Source of the DNA: Chitinophaga sp. H8 | GTDB lineage: Bacteria; Bacteroidota; Bacteroidia; Chitinophagales; Chitinophagaceae | Direction of reading: 5' to 3' | Length of the DNA stretch: 64,000 nt | NCBI RefSeq assembly: GCF_040567655.1 | Contig: NZ_JBEXAC010000003.1 | Span: forward strand, 186,001-250,000 | Shown: piece by piece, positions 54,492 to 63,028 of the stretch | Numbering within the stretch: position 1 is the stretch's first letter | Layout of the letters: each line of letters opens with the position of its first letter | Program-made: the position numbers and the translations under genes | The notes under the pieces: generated by a model | What the model was told of the DNA's origin: nothing | Databases searched by the model: none | Seen by the model: the letters and a program-made list of their open reading frames with translations, nothing else

Positions 54492-56366
54492 ATGAAGCAC
54501 TTGGTATTGGGGAAATACATGGTCTGCTGTTTACTGGCAGGTAGTTGGTTACAGGTACAGGCGCAACCGGATAGGTGGCAACAACGGGTGAAATACACCA
54601 TGGACGTTAATATGGACGCTCCAGCAAATCGGTTGAGTGGTAAGCAGCAACTGGAATATTTTAATAATTCCCCCGATACCCTCCACAAAGTTTTCTATCA
54701 TTTGTATTGGAATGCTTTTCAGCCAGGAAGCATGATGGATGTACGCAGCCAGGAACTGGGTAAGGTATTGCTGGGTGCCAGCAAAAGACAGGACTGGGAT
54801 GCGCGTGTACGGGATCGTATCTCCAAACTGCAGCCAGATGAAATCGGATATCAGAAAGTGATTTCTCTGAAACACGATGGCAAACCACAGTCTTTTAAAG
54901 TTGTGGAAACTATCCTGGAAGTAGTACTGGACAAACCAGTATTGCCGCATTCAAAAACTGTGTTTGAAATGGAATTTGAAGCACAGGTACCGGTACAGAT
55001 CAGGCGCAGTGGCCGGAATAACTCCGAAGGGGTAGACTTCTCCATGGCACAGTGGTACCCTAAAATGTGTGAATATGACTATGAAGGATGGCATCCTACT
55101 CCCTATATCGCCCGGGAATTTTATGGTGTTTGGGGAGATTATGAGGTAAAGATCACGATAGATAAAAAGTATGTACTGGGGGGGACGGGGTATGTACAGA
55201 ACCCTAACCAGGTGGGACATGGTTACGAAAAACCAGGCACTAAAGTGGTACGCCCGGCTGTTGATAAGCTTACCTGGCATTTTGTTGCCCCTAATGTGCA
55301 TGACTTTGTATGGGCTGCTGATCCGGACTATAAACATATTACCCAAAAGGTGGACGGCTTTACGGCGCATTTCTTTTATATAGAAAATGAAAAGACTAAA
55401 GATACCTGGCCACAGCTGGCTAAGATGATTCCGCCGGCCTATGCCTGGATCAAAGCGCATTACGGGCCGTACCCGTATGAGCAATATTCGTTTATCCAGG
55501 GCGGTGATGGTGGTATGGAGTATCCTATGGCTACCCTGATCATGGGCAATGGTAAGATGGATGGCCTGTATGGGGTGGCTATTCATGAATGGATGCACAG
55601 CTGGTACCAGGGGATGCTGGCTACCAACGAAAGCTTATATCCCTGGATGGACGAAGGGTTTACTACTTTTGGAGAGGATAATACGATCTACAATACGGTA
55701 GATTCTTTGAAAGGCCGTAATCCTCATGCGGGCTCCTACGCCAATTATTTTAACCTCGTAAGAAGTGGTTATGAAGAACCTATGAGTACCCATTCCGATC
55801 ACTTTAATACCAACTATGGATATAGTATTAATGCTTACTCCAAAGGGGCTGTATTCCTGGAGCAACTGGGATATATCATTGGAGCTAAAAACCGTGATAA
55901 TGGCCTGCTGCGCTATTACCGCAACTGGCGTTTCAAACATCCGAATGTAAATGACTTTGTCCGTGAAATGGAGAAGGAAAGCGGAATTCAGCTGGACTGG
56001 TATAAACAATATTTTGTAAACAGCACCAAGCATATTGATTATGCGATTGATTCCGTGTACGAAAAAAATAATAAGGCCATTGTACGTTTACGCAGAGTAG
56101 GGCTAATGCCTATGCCGGTTGATTTCCTGGTAACGGCAAAGAACGGTGCCAAAGTAATGCACTATATTCCGCTGTCTATTATGTTTGGTGAAAAACCGGC
56201 AGAAGATGCTGTTAAAAGAGTGGTGCATACCGGATGGTACTGGACAAACCCTACTTATGAATTTGAGCTGGATATGCCCATCAGGGATATACAGGAAATT
56301 GAAATTGATCCCAGCCAGCGTATGGCAGATATTGACAGGTCTAACAACAAAGGTGTAGCACCTTAA
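54492..56366 (+). CDS. M1 family metallopeptidase, exported
   Basis: This 624-aa protein has a signal peptide (YMVCCLLAGSWLQVQA) and the M1 gluzincin features: GGMEY at 340-344, HEWMH at 365-369 and the third zinc ligand Glu388, exactly 18 residues after the second His. The C-terminal part is shorter than in PepN. It probably removes N-terminal residues from peptides outside the cytoplasm. A strong terminator follows. Confidence 0.92.
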   Translation: MKHLVLGKYMVCCLLAGSWLQVQAQPDRWQQRVKYTMDVNMDAPANRLSGKQQLEYFNNSPDTLHKVFYHLYWNAFQPGSMMDVRSQELGKVLLGASKRQDWDARVRDRISKLQPDEIGYQKVISLKHDGKPQSFKVVETILEVVLDKPVLPHSKTVFEMEFEAQVPVQIRRSGRNNSEGVDFSMAQWYPKMCEYDYEGWHPTPYIAREFYGVWGDYEVKITIDKKYVLGGTGYVQNPNQVGHGYEKPGTKVVRPAVDKLTWHFVAPNVHDFVWAADPDYKHITQKVDGFTAHFFYIENEKTKDTWPQLAKMIPPAYAWIKAHYGPYPYEQYSFIQGGDGGMEYPMATLIMGNGKMDGLYGVAIHEWMHSWYQGMLATNESLYPWMDEGFTTFGEDNTIYNTVDSLKGRNPHAGSYANYFNLVRSGYEEPMSTHSDHFNTNYGYSINAYSKGAVFLEQLGYIIGAKNRDNGLLRYYRNWRFKHPNVNDFVREMEKESGIQLDWYKQYFVNSTKHIDYAIDSVYEKNNKAIVRLRRVGLMPMPVDFLVTAKNGAKVMHYIPLSIMFGEKPAEDAVKRVVHTGWYWTNPTYEFELDMPIRDIQEIEIDPSQRMADIDRSNNKGVAP

Positions 56367-56390
56367 TTGTGGTACTTTCATGGATTTATA

Positions 56391-56432
56391 AAAAGCATCA
56401 GGGCTGACCATTTGGTCAGCCCTGATGCTTTT
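56391..56432. terminator. Bidirectional terminator between the M1 peptidase and the glycosidase-like gene
   Basis: Perfect 19-bp stem (56391-56409 with 56414-56432), loop ATTT, with AAAA/TTTT at the outer ends, serving both convergent genes. Confidence 0.92.
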
Positions 56433-56440
56433 ATTTACAG

Positions 56441-57712
56441 TTATTTTATCCGGTATAATTTTCCTTCTCCAGGTAGAAAGTTGACGGTTATTTCGCGGTC
56501 TTTATTCCATTTTATCTGCTGCACTTTATCGTTGTCATTTCCAATATGTCCGAGCTGTTTAATTTTCTCATTCACATGCAGCCGGATGGATTGGCTGTCT
56601 TTATAAGATTTATTGACCAGCATGATATATTGACTACCATTTTGCTGATGCTCAAAATAGGTAACTATCAACGCAGCAGATGGATCTATCGGCTGCAGCC
56701 ACGCATCTTCCGGTAACGCCGTTGTGTGTTCCGGTAGTTTGGAACCGGTGTGGTATACCTCTTTTGCATCCAGTGCTATGAGGGTTTTTCCCAGCTGTTT
56801 CATTTCTTTGTTAAACTGCTGCGCATAGGCATACAATTCCGTTTTACGTCCCATGGTATCAATAATGGAAGGCAGGAATTTTTCTCCCTGTCCGGCAGGG
56901 GTCCAGTAAGTAAACCAAACCGGATATTTAATGCCGTAGGCCAGGAAGGAATACACATTATAACGAAGTTCTCCCAGGCTGGGACGTCTGAAAGCACCTG
57001 GTATACCAAAGGATTGCAGGTAAGCAGATGTTTTAATACCATACTTCAAACCTGCGCGACGGATGATATCCATGTTGTTGTAATAATTTTCCCGGAACCG
57101 TCCCTTATCATCATATGGATAATGGTCAAAAGAAAGATATTCCAGCTGGTCTGGCCCTGCCATCTCTATCCACCTCTCTACGTATTCTTTTTCATAATTT
57201 ATATTGCCCAATTGTTCGTCTAAAGCATATACTGGAAAAAGATTTACATGTGCGCCTTTCTGCGGATCTGCTTCCATGATGATTTTATGTGTAGTAGCGC
57301 ACCATTGGAGCTTTGCCGTATCCGGCTCGTCTATAATATAATAACCTGCTGTAGCAGGGTGTGATTTAAAATCGTTGACCATTGCTTTTATTTCAGCGGG
57401 CGTACCATGTACCCGCGGATCAGCTACCAATACCTTTAACCCATGCTTTTGTGCGAGGTCAAGCATCTTCCGGTTTTTATCCGTTGTATATAAGTCGGTG
57501 CTGCTTACATTCTGGATCACATCAATGTGCGCCTCTTTCATGATCTTGTATTGCTCATCATTGGTAAAAGCCCATACCGGAGGCCAGAAAATACCGATCT
57601 GGAATTTGTCGGCAGTAGTCTTACGTGTGTGCTTTACCGTATGGCTCTGTGCTGATACGCAACAGGTGCTTATCAATACTAACAGTAAAGTACAAAGGGA
57701 TTTTATTTTCAT
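56441..57712 (-). CDS. Exported TIM-barrel glycoside hydrolase-like protein
   Basis: This 423-aa protein has a signal peptide (LCTLLLVLISTCCVSAQ) and a barrel-like body: IGIFWPPVWAFTNDEQ, AHIDVIQNVSSTD, KVLVADPRVHG, GYYIIDEPD with a candidate acid/base Glu, YLSFDHYPYD and WFTYWTPAG. A small beta domain (ALIVTYFEHQQNGSQYIMLVN) ends it. It resembles GH42-like or related clan A enzymes, but the family was not identified and the substrate is unknown. Genes on either side give no clue. Confidence 0.65.
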   Translation of the reverse strand: MKIKSLCTLLLVLISTCCVSAQSHTVKHTRKTTADKFQIGIFWPPVWAFTNDEQYKIMKEAHIDVIQNVSSTDLYTTDKNRKMLDLAQKHGLKVLVADPRVHGTPAEIKAMVNDFKSHPATAGYYIIDEPDTAKLQWCATTHKIIMEADPQKGAHVNLFPVYALDEQLGNINYEKEYVERWIEMAGPDQLEYLSFDHYPYDDKGRFRENYYNNMDIIRRAGLKYGIKTSAYLQSFGIPGAFRRPSLGELRYNVYSFLAYGIKYPVWFTYWTPAGQGEKFLPSIIDTMGRKTELYAYAQQFNKEMKQLGKTLIALDAKEVYHTGSKLPEHTTALPEDAWLQPIDPSAALIVTYFEHQQNGSQYIMLVNKSYKDSQSIRLHVNEKIKQLGHIGNDNDKVQQIKWNKDREITVNFLPGEGKLYRIK

Positions 57713-57798
57713 AACATGGTTTATGACTCTAAGATAATATTATAAATATGGAATTTTTTGTAAGAGTCTGTCTTAAGTTTATATGCTCCAAACAGCAA

Positions 57799-57847
57799 GC
57801 TGACTAAGCATAGAAATACCTGCTAACCATTTCCATGCTTAGTCAGC
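57799..57847. terminator. Hairpin between hcp and the glycosidase-like gene
   Basis: A 19-bp stem with one mismatch (57799-57817 with 57829-57847), 11-nt loop. It lies 20 bp after the hcp stop on the minus strand; the T tail is weak. Confidence 0.55.
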
Positions 57848-57866
57848 CTTGAATAGTGCAGTAGTC

Positions 57867-58343
57867 TTATATTTTGGTGTTCTTTTTCAGATCAAATCCT
57901 CCTTTGGTGGGTGTTACTCCTCCTTTTGCATCCTGGGTATAGTATACCCATTCAATAGTGGTGTAGTTAAAAGACAGTATTTCTGTGAGCATATTATCGC
58001 TGCCATGTCCGCTTTGGGTGACAGCGCTGATCAGTACATCCCTGAGGGAAATCGTGTACAGGATACTGTTAGGCATTCCACTGCGGCATATTTCCAGGCG
58101 TACTTTTTTCAGGTGTTTGCCTGTGGCAGCAATGATCGTAAGCGGAATACTGGCGGCATCTACTTTTTTGGTAATAACCAGATCACCGAATTGCGCTTTG
58201 CCTGCTCCGGCACCGCCACTATGTGGAGGAGTATTGTTGGCTAACTGCCAGGAAAACCCCAGTGCATCGATCTGGTCTTTGTGGTGGGCATCTTTACTTT
58301 CTCCTTTGATATCATCCACCTGTAAAAAGAAGTCTAAAAGCAT
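57867..58343 (-). CDS. Hcp family protein (type VI secretion tube/effector-like), orphan
   Basis: This 158-aa protein matches the Hcp family: FFLQVDDIKGESKDAHHKDQ, LGFSW, a Gly-rich loop GGAGAGKAQFGDLVITKKVD, AATGKHLKKVRLEICRSG and LSFNYTTIEWVYYTQDAKGG. Hcp forms the hexameric tube of type VI secretion. No other T6SS gene is in the window. Bacteroidota T6SS use a more divergent Hcp (TssD), so this looks like an orphan of the common Hcp1-like type. Function here is unknown; it appears to be a single-gene unit. Confidence 0.85.
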   Translation of the reverse strand: MLLDFFLQVDDIKGESKDAHHKDQIDALGFSWQLANNTPPHSGGAGAGKAQFGDLVITKKVDAASIPLTIIAATGKHLKKVRLEICRSGMPNSILYTISLRDVLISAVTQSGHGSDNMLTEILSFNYTTIEWVYYTQDAKGGVTPTKGGFDLKKNTKI

Positions 58344-58499
58344 TAATAATCTATTTGCCGTGATGGAAATGAGTATTATCCTGCGAAAAAATGTATAGGG
58401 AAGTTACACAATAATCCTGATGCCTGCAATGGCTGATGCAGGCTGGCCTCCCCAGATCATTTTTTTATCGCATGGCGGGGTACAGAGGTGCGTTGGGGA

Positions 58500-59066
58500 T
58501 CAGTAAATTAGCTGCTGTAGCTGGTTTTCCCAGGTATGGCTTTGTTCTTCATGATCCCGGAGGGTGTTCAGGTGGTGTTCCATATGGTAAGCAGTAAAGT
58601 AGAGTGCTTCCCGGAGGGTTATCTTGCCCAGGGAAGGGTGTGGCACCAGGTAGTTGTCCAGGTCGGCTGCTGTTTGGTTTTGCAATCTGCTGAGCAGTTG
58701 TGTTTGTTGTTCGGCAAAGGTGTGCAACAGGGTGGGCCGTTGTGGCAAATAAATCACCCCGGGCATATAGGCCTTTACGGCGGGTAAGCCACCTTGCAGC
58801 AGGTGCTGGTAATCTGCTACCAGCTGATCATAGGTGCGCGAAGGTTGAGTCGGTTTACCCCAGAAGCGCAAGGCGATTTTAGGCAATCCCAGTGCTGAAA
58901 TAACAGGTCTGGTACTTTTGATCAGGTGGTCCAGTTGTTGTCCTGCCGACCATTTGCCGTAAGGAGAGGCGGTGAACCGGTGATCCGGGAGTGAGCGGAC
59001 GAACGCTGAAAAACTATTGAAGTTATTATCAAGTAAGGTATGTATGGCTTGATGGTTCAGGTTCAT
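58500..59066 (-). CDS. DinB-like protein
   Basis: From ATG 59066 this is 188 aa with a four-helix DinB-like pattern: KWSAGQQLDHLIKSTRPV with the first metal His, and TAYHMEHHLNTLRDH with the C-terminal pair. It is not close to the DinB-like protein at 17099. No signal peptide. Function not known; this group includes thiol transferases. Confidence 0.75.
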   Translation of the reverse strand: MNLNHQAIHTLLDNNFNSFSAFVRSLPDHRFTASPYGKWSAGQQLDHLIKSTRPVISALGLPKIALRFWGKPTQPSRTYDQLVADYQHLLQGGLPAVKAYMPGVIYLPQRPTLLHTFAEQQTQLLSRLQNQTAADLDNYLVPHPSLGKITLREALYFTAYHMEHHLNTLRDHEEQSHTWENQLQQLIY

Positions 59067-59200
59067 AGGAATTCGATTTAAAGGTGATAAAAACACAAAA
59101 CCAGGCATTCACCATAATCGACATATACCCGGGCCATTGTATTCGTCCTTGCTGGAAGATACGTTAGTTTTCCGATATGTCCAATTACACGCGGGTGATC

Positions 59201-59410
59201 CTAATCCAGGATTTCGCAGTGAAAGCCCTGGTTTTTTACAAAACGGATGATCTCTTCTTCCGCCACTTTCATGTCTGCGATCCGCAGTACTTTGTCGCAG
59301 TCGTCCAGGTCTACATGACAGGAGCTTACTTCAAAATGCGTTTCTATAGCATGGATCATTTGCTGGCGGTGTTTCTTGGTAGCTATATTGGTTTTAAAAA
59401 TACCTATCAT
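59201..59410 (-). CDS. Small ferredoxin-like / HMA-like protein without metal motif
   Basis: From ATG 59410 this is 69 aa: MIGIFKTNIATKKHRQQM, then HVDLDDCDKVLRIADM and FVKNQGFHCEIL. The pattern beta-alpha-beta-beta-alpha-beta and DLDDCDKVLRI resemble Bacteroidota HMA-fold proteins, but the CxxC metal motif is missing. The longer ORF from 59449 adds 13 residues. Function unknown. Confidence 0.6.
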   Translation of the reverse strand: MIGIFKTNIATKKHRQQMIHAIETHFEVSSCHVDLDDCDKVLRIADMKVAEEEIIRFVKNQGFHCEILD

Positions 59411-59478
59411 AGCCTTTTGTTGTGTTGGATAAGGTGCAGTGAGTAACATAAAGCTCGTGTTGTGCGTGTATGGTTAAA

Positions 59479-59892
59479 CTATTTGGGTGTTTCCGTTTCC
59501 GTATCGGGTTTTGTGCCCGGTGTATCCTGGAAGAAGTCGTCGTTCCAGCGTCCGAAACGTCTTGGCGACATACAACGTTTGAAGTTTGACTTGAATTTTT
59601 CCCTTTCCTCCGGTGTCATCTGTTCCATTCTCATTTGCATTCTTTCTTTCCATTGGGCGCGGTCCCGGCCACCCCATCCACCCGGGCCACCTTTGTGATG
59701 ATGCCAGCCAAACAGTAATTTACTGAGGAGCAGCAATCCCAGTGCCTGCCAGAAGGATACTACCGGGCCATGAAACAGCTCAGGTACCAGCCAGTTCCAT
59801 AAAAGCTGGGTGGCAAAAGTGGCCGCGGTTAAAAACAGCAGTATCACGAAGAATCCTACGGGACCACATTTGTTATATTTATTTCTCATCAT
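59479..59892 (-). CDS. Small membrane protein with a Spy/CpxP-like tail, beside the ECF sigma gene
   Basis: This 137-aa protein has two transmembrane segments (VGFFVILLFLTAATFATQLL and ALGLLLLSKLLFG), a Gly/His-rich loop (HHHKGGPGGWGG), a Met/Arg-rich helix with MTPEEREKF, and a Thr/Glu-rich tail. The helix resembles the LTxxQ/TPEE segments of Spy and CpxP proteins. It starts 8 bp after the sigma gene stop, so it is likely co-transcribed and might modulate the sigma factor or act in the envelope; not established. Confidence 0.6.
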   Translation of the reverse strand: MMRNKYNKCGPVGFFVILLFLTAATFATQLLWNWLVPELFHGPVVSFWQALGLLLLSKLLFGWHHHKGGPGGWGGRDRAQWKERMQMRMEQMTPEEREKFKSNFKRCMSPRRFGRWNDDFFQDTPGTKPDTETETPK

Positions 59893-59900
59893 TTTTTTTG

Positions 59901-60488
59901 TTAATCGTTTAATAATTCTTTGTACAATTCAGACAGGCGTTCCCGTAAATACAATACCGCGTAACGTTTCCGCGATAAGAGGGTATTTACCGGCACTCCT
60001 GTGGCGGCAGACATTTCTTTGAATGATTTACCAGCTACTTCATGTTGCAGAAATACGGTGCGTTGTTCTTCCGGCAGTTCTTCTACTGCTTCCAGGATAC
60101 TTTCGGACAGTATTTTCCGGATCATCGGAACATCGGCGCCTGCTGTCTGATCCGGGAGTATTTCCGACAGAAACAACGGTTCTGATCCATCGTATTCCTG
60201 CACATGATCTGAGAAAGATGTTTCCCGCTTTTTTCTGAACCAATCTGTAATTTTATTCCGGGTAACGGCAAAGAGCCAACCGGTTAATGAATCTATCTGA
60301 CTACCCAGGCGGGAATATTCTGTAAACTGATAAAAAACGTCCTGTAAAATGTCTTCTGCATCCGCTACATTAGTTACCCGTTGCCGGATAAAATTCAGCA
60401 AACGCTTACGCTCCTTCTGAACGGTTTCTTCTATACGTTCATTTTGCTCTGAGGCCATAGACATATTTGTAAGGAGCAATTCTTTCAT
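59901..60488 (-). CDS. ECF RNA polymerase sigma factor
   Basis: This 195-aa sigma-70 family protein has region 2 (NVADAEDILQDVFYQF and LFAVTRNKITDWFRKK) and region 4 (LPEEQRTVFLQHEVAGKSF, VPVNTLLSRKRYAVLYLRERL). No regulatory domain or typical anti-sigma gene is next to it; the next gene is a small membrane protein. Start could be any of ATG 60488, 60464 or 60458. Confidence 0.9.
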   Translation of the reverse strand: MKELLLTNMSMASEQNERIEETVQKERKRLLNFIRQRVTNVADAEDILQDVFYQFTEYSRLGSQIDSLTGWLFAVTRNKITDWFRKKRETSFSDHVQEYDGSEPLFLSEILPDQTAGADVPMIRKILSESILEAVEELPEEQRTVFLQHEVAGKSFKEMSAATGVPVNTLLSRKRYAVLYLRERLSELYKELLND

Positions 60489-60680
60489 CTTATTTAGGAA
60501 GACGACGAGCTAACCCCAATATTTTATCAGAACCAAAGTTTTTTTTATTTTTTTCTGCATGACTACCTTTTCAGGTACTTACAGGGCCATTTTAGGGGCA
60601 TTCACCTCACTTTAACGAACAAACAGGGGCAAGTGGGATAAAAAGGCAGGAAAGGAGAGGAGCGGGCAAACAGGTAAGCA

Positions 60681-61310
60681 TTAAATGCCTACCTGCAAAA
60701 CATACTTATCCTGGAAAAATGCTTCCGGAAATAACTCATGAATAGCTGTTCTTCTTGGTTTTACCCCACTTTCAGATATTTCCTGGGCAAGATCACCCCC
60801 TTTCAGGCAAATCAGCCCATGTTTGAATTCCCGTCCCAATACCGGCGACTTCTTCAGTAAAGGCTTACTCCAGTGCCAAAGGTCCTTCAATGGGGCTACC
60901 GCCCTGGACACAACGATATCAAACTTACGGTTCTTAATATCTTCTATCCTGCTATGAGCGGCAGTTACATTCTTCAATCCCAGTGATTCGGCCACCCCTT
61001 CCACTACTTTTATCTTTTTACCAATAGAGTCTACCAGGTGAAATTGTACTTCCGGAAAAAAGATAGCCAGCGGAATGCCAGGGAATCCACCGCCGGTGCC
61101 GAGGTCTACCACCTGTGTACCCGGCTCAAAATCATGAACGGCAGCTATGCTGAGAGAATGTAATACATGCTTTTCGTATAAGGCATCAATATCTTTCCTT
61201 GAAATGACATTGATCTTTTCATTCCATTCCTGATATAAATCCTTTAACGCAGAGAACTGTTCCAACTGCTGTGCTGTAAAATCGCTGAAGTACTTTAAAA
61301 TGATGTCCAT
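60681..61310 (-). CDS. rsmG: 16S rRNA (guanine-527-N7)-methyltransferase
   Basis: This 209-aa GidB family protein has NVISRKDIDALYEKHVLHS, the SAM motif VVDLGTGGGFPG at 67-78 and SRAVAPLKDLWHWSKPLL. It methylates G527 of 16S rRNA; loss gives low-level streptomycin resistance in other bacteria. A TTAGCTN array starts 6 bp before its start codon. Confidence 0.94.
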   Translation of the reverse strand: MDIILKYFSDFTAQQLEQFSALKDLYQEWNEKINVISRKDIDALYEKHVLHSLSIAAVHDFEPGTQVVDLGTGGGFPGIPLAIFFPEVQFHLVDSIGKKIKVVEGVAESLGLKNVTAAHSRIEDIKNRKFDIVVSRAVAPLKDLWHWSKPLLKKSPVLGREFKHGLICLKGGDLAQEISESGVKPRRTAIHELFPEAFFQDKYVLQVGI

Positions 61311-61315
61311 GTATG

Positions 61316-61482
61316 AAGCTGTTAGCAGTTAGCCTTTAGCTTTTAGCTATGTCAAACATGCTTTAAGTAAAAAGGTTAACAGCCAGATGTTAAGCTGTTA
61401 GCTATTAAAATAAAATTCAAAAACTCCAAATAATGTCGTTATCCGCTGCATTAAGCTGATAGCTAACAGCCAAAAGCTCACC
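61316..61482. repeat. TTAGCTN repeat, forward array, spacer, inverted array
   Basis: Forward units AGCTGTTAGCAGTTAGCC and TTTAGCTTTTAGC at 61318-61348; another pair at 61389-61407. The inverted part ATCCGCTGCATTAAGC, then GATAGCTAACAGCCAAAAGC, is at 61441-61478. It fills the rsmG-glycosyltransferase gap; forward and inverted arrays could pair. Confidence 0.8.
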
Positions 61483-61490
61483 GCTGATTC

Positions 61491-62624
61491 TTACCATTTA
61501 TTCTTCGATTTGAACAATAATGCGGGTGTGAAGATAATATAATAGCAACACATGAAGAGGTCCATCAGCCAGCTGAACTTGAAAAGATCGCTCTCATCCA
61601 GTTTGCGGAGCGCAAAAAAGGTGATGATGGATTGCACTACCACCTTTCCGCCAAAGAGGCCCAATACATAGGGCAGCATGGGGGTATAAAACAGGCTGGC
61701 AATGAAGAGGGGATAGAACAGGAAGTGAGTCAGCGAAAACAGCCCCAATAGGAATTTATGGCTGAAGCGGTAGTATTTGCCGGTAGACATATGCCTGGTT
61801 TTCTGGCGGTACCAGCTTTTCCAGGTAGTTTTAGGCTCGGAGTAGGTAAAGGCTTGTTTATCAATCACTACGGCCACGTTGTTTTTGGTGGCGGCGGTGT
61901 TTATAAAAAGATCGTCATCGCCGGATGCCAGGTGCTGGTGGGAGGTAAATCCTTTGTGGCGGAAAAACAGCTCGCGTTTGTAGGCCAGGTTACGGCCCAC
62001 ACCCATATAGGTGAGCCCTGACATGGCAAATGAAAAAAACTGCAGGGCACTAAAGAAGGTTTCGTACCGGATTACCTTGTTTAAGAAGCCGGGCTTTTTG
62101 TGGTAAGCACCGTATCCCAGTACAATCTCTTTACCATCATCAAACCCCTGGCTCATTAAAGATAACCAGTAAGTGCTGGCAGGCTTGCAATCCGCATCTG
62201 TCAATAACAGGGTTTCGTGTTGTGCGCCCTTAATACCGATGGACAAGGGATATTTTTTACCGGGAATAAATTTAGCCGCCTGTTTGATTTCGATATGCCG
62301 GTAATGTGGATAACCTGGCTCAATGGATTTCAGGTAGTATTTGGTGTCGTCTTCTGAATGATCATTTACCACAATTACTTCATAATCAGGTGTATGTGTG
62401 GTGTGATACCGCTGTTGCAGTACCGCCGGCAGGTTTTTCTGCAGGTTCTTTTCTTCGTCCTTTGCACAAATGATCACGGAAAATGGTGTCACAGGTACAT
62501 GGTCATCATTGAACTTACGACGATAGAAGGCTGTACGGGAGAAAAATATCAGGTAGTAAAGTATTTGTATCCCGGCTACAGCAGCAAAACAGTAAAAGGT
62601 AATTAAACCTATTTGATTAAGCAT
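61491..62624 (-). CDS. Membrane-anchored family 2 glycosyltransferase
   Basis: This 377-aa protein has an N-terminal transmembrane segment, a GT-A domain with FSVIICAKDEEKNL, VIVVNDHSEDDT, the DxD-type TDADCKP, SGDDDLF and the RQKTRHM segment, then three or so C-terminal transmembrane helices. It resembles processive beta-glycosyltransferases but the product is unknown. A TATTTTTG -7 element (62640-62633) lies 8 bp before the start. Confidence 0.86.
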   Translation of the reverse strand: MLNQIGLITFYCFAAVAGIQILYYLIFFSRTAFYRRKFNDDHVPVTPFSVIICAKDEEKNLQKNLPAVLQQRYHTTHTPDYEVIVVNDHSEDDTKYYLKSIEPGYPHYRHIEIKQAAKFIPGKKYPLSIGIKGAQHETLLLTDADCKPASTYWLSLMSQGFDDGKEIVLGYGAYHKKPGFLNKVIRYETFFSALQFFSFAMSGLTYMGVGRNLAYKRELFFRHKGFTSHQHLASGDDDLFINTAATKNNVAVVIDKQAFTYSEPKTTWKSWYRQKTRHMSTGKYYRFSHKFLLGLFSLTHFLFYPLFIASLFYTPMLPYVLGLFGGKVVVQSIITFFALRKLDESDLFKFSWLMDLFMCCYYIIFTPALLFKSKNKW

Positions 62625-62680
62625 ATTGAGCGCAAAAATATATGATTTTAATTATCTATATAGGTCTGTGGATAAATTTT

Positions 62681-62731
62681 TTAAGCTATTAGCTATTAGC
62701 TGTTAGCTTTTAGCTCAATGCAGCGGATGGT
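62681..62731 (+). repeat. TTAGCTN heptamer array with AATGCAGCGGATG core
   Basis: AAGCTATTAGCTATTAGC, then TGTTAGCTTTTAG and CTCAATGCAGCGGATGGTT. It has the same order as 15253-15309. It begins the 432-bp gap 62625-63056, which holds repeats and a promoter but no gene. Confidence 0.85.
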
Positions 62732-62760
62732 TCAATAATAGTTATATGCTAATGATCTGT

Positions 62761-62890
62761 TGCCTGTGTGGTAATTTTGCCCCACAGGATGTTTTTGTTA
62801 TACCCTTTTTATAGCCTTTTATACTCTATTCATACTCTATCTATGCTTTAACCATGCTTTAACTATGCTTTAACCATGCTTCAAGCATAG
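62761..62890 (+). repeat. Second copy of the hairpin + ATGCTT module
   Basis: An imperfect hairpin CCTGTG/CACAGG (62763-62788) and T-rich tail, then ATACCCTTTTTATAGCCTTTT and CATACTCTATCTATGC, matching 15331-15425, then four 11-bp units of TATGCTTTAAC/CATGCTTTAAC ending at CAAGCATAGG. Here it lies between divergent genes, so it does not serve as an ordinary terminator. Confidence 0.8.
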
Positions 62891-62918
62891 GGTGACTCGT
62901 CCTAAAATAGGTTTACAC

Positions 62919-63022
62919 GCTGCATTTTGCTAACAGCTAACGGCTAATAGCTAAAAGCTTTCCTTCGCTGCATTGAGCTAAAAGCTAAAAGCTAAAGGCT
63001 AAGAGCTAATATCTAACAGCTA
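62919..63022. repeat. Inverted TTAGCTN arrays with core
   Basis: CGCTGCATTTTGCTAACAGC, then TAACGGCTAATAGCTAAAAGC, then a second CGCTGCATTGAGCTAAAAGC copy with further units to 63022. These are reverse complements of the arrays at 62681-62731, so the two ends could pair across the 11-bp repeat module. Confidence 0.85.
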
Positions 63023-63028
63023 TTTCCC

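Noticed and set aside
50826..63022. CRISPR array
   Set aside because: The TTAGCTN units are 7 bp with no unique spacers of constant length and no cas genes nearby.
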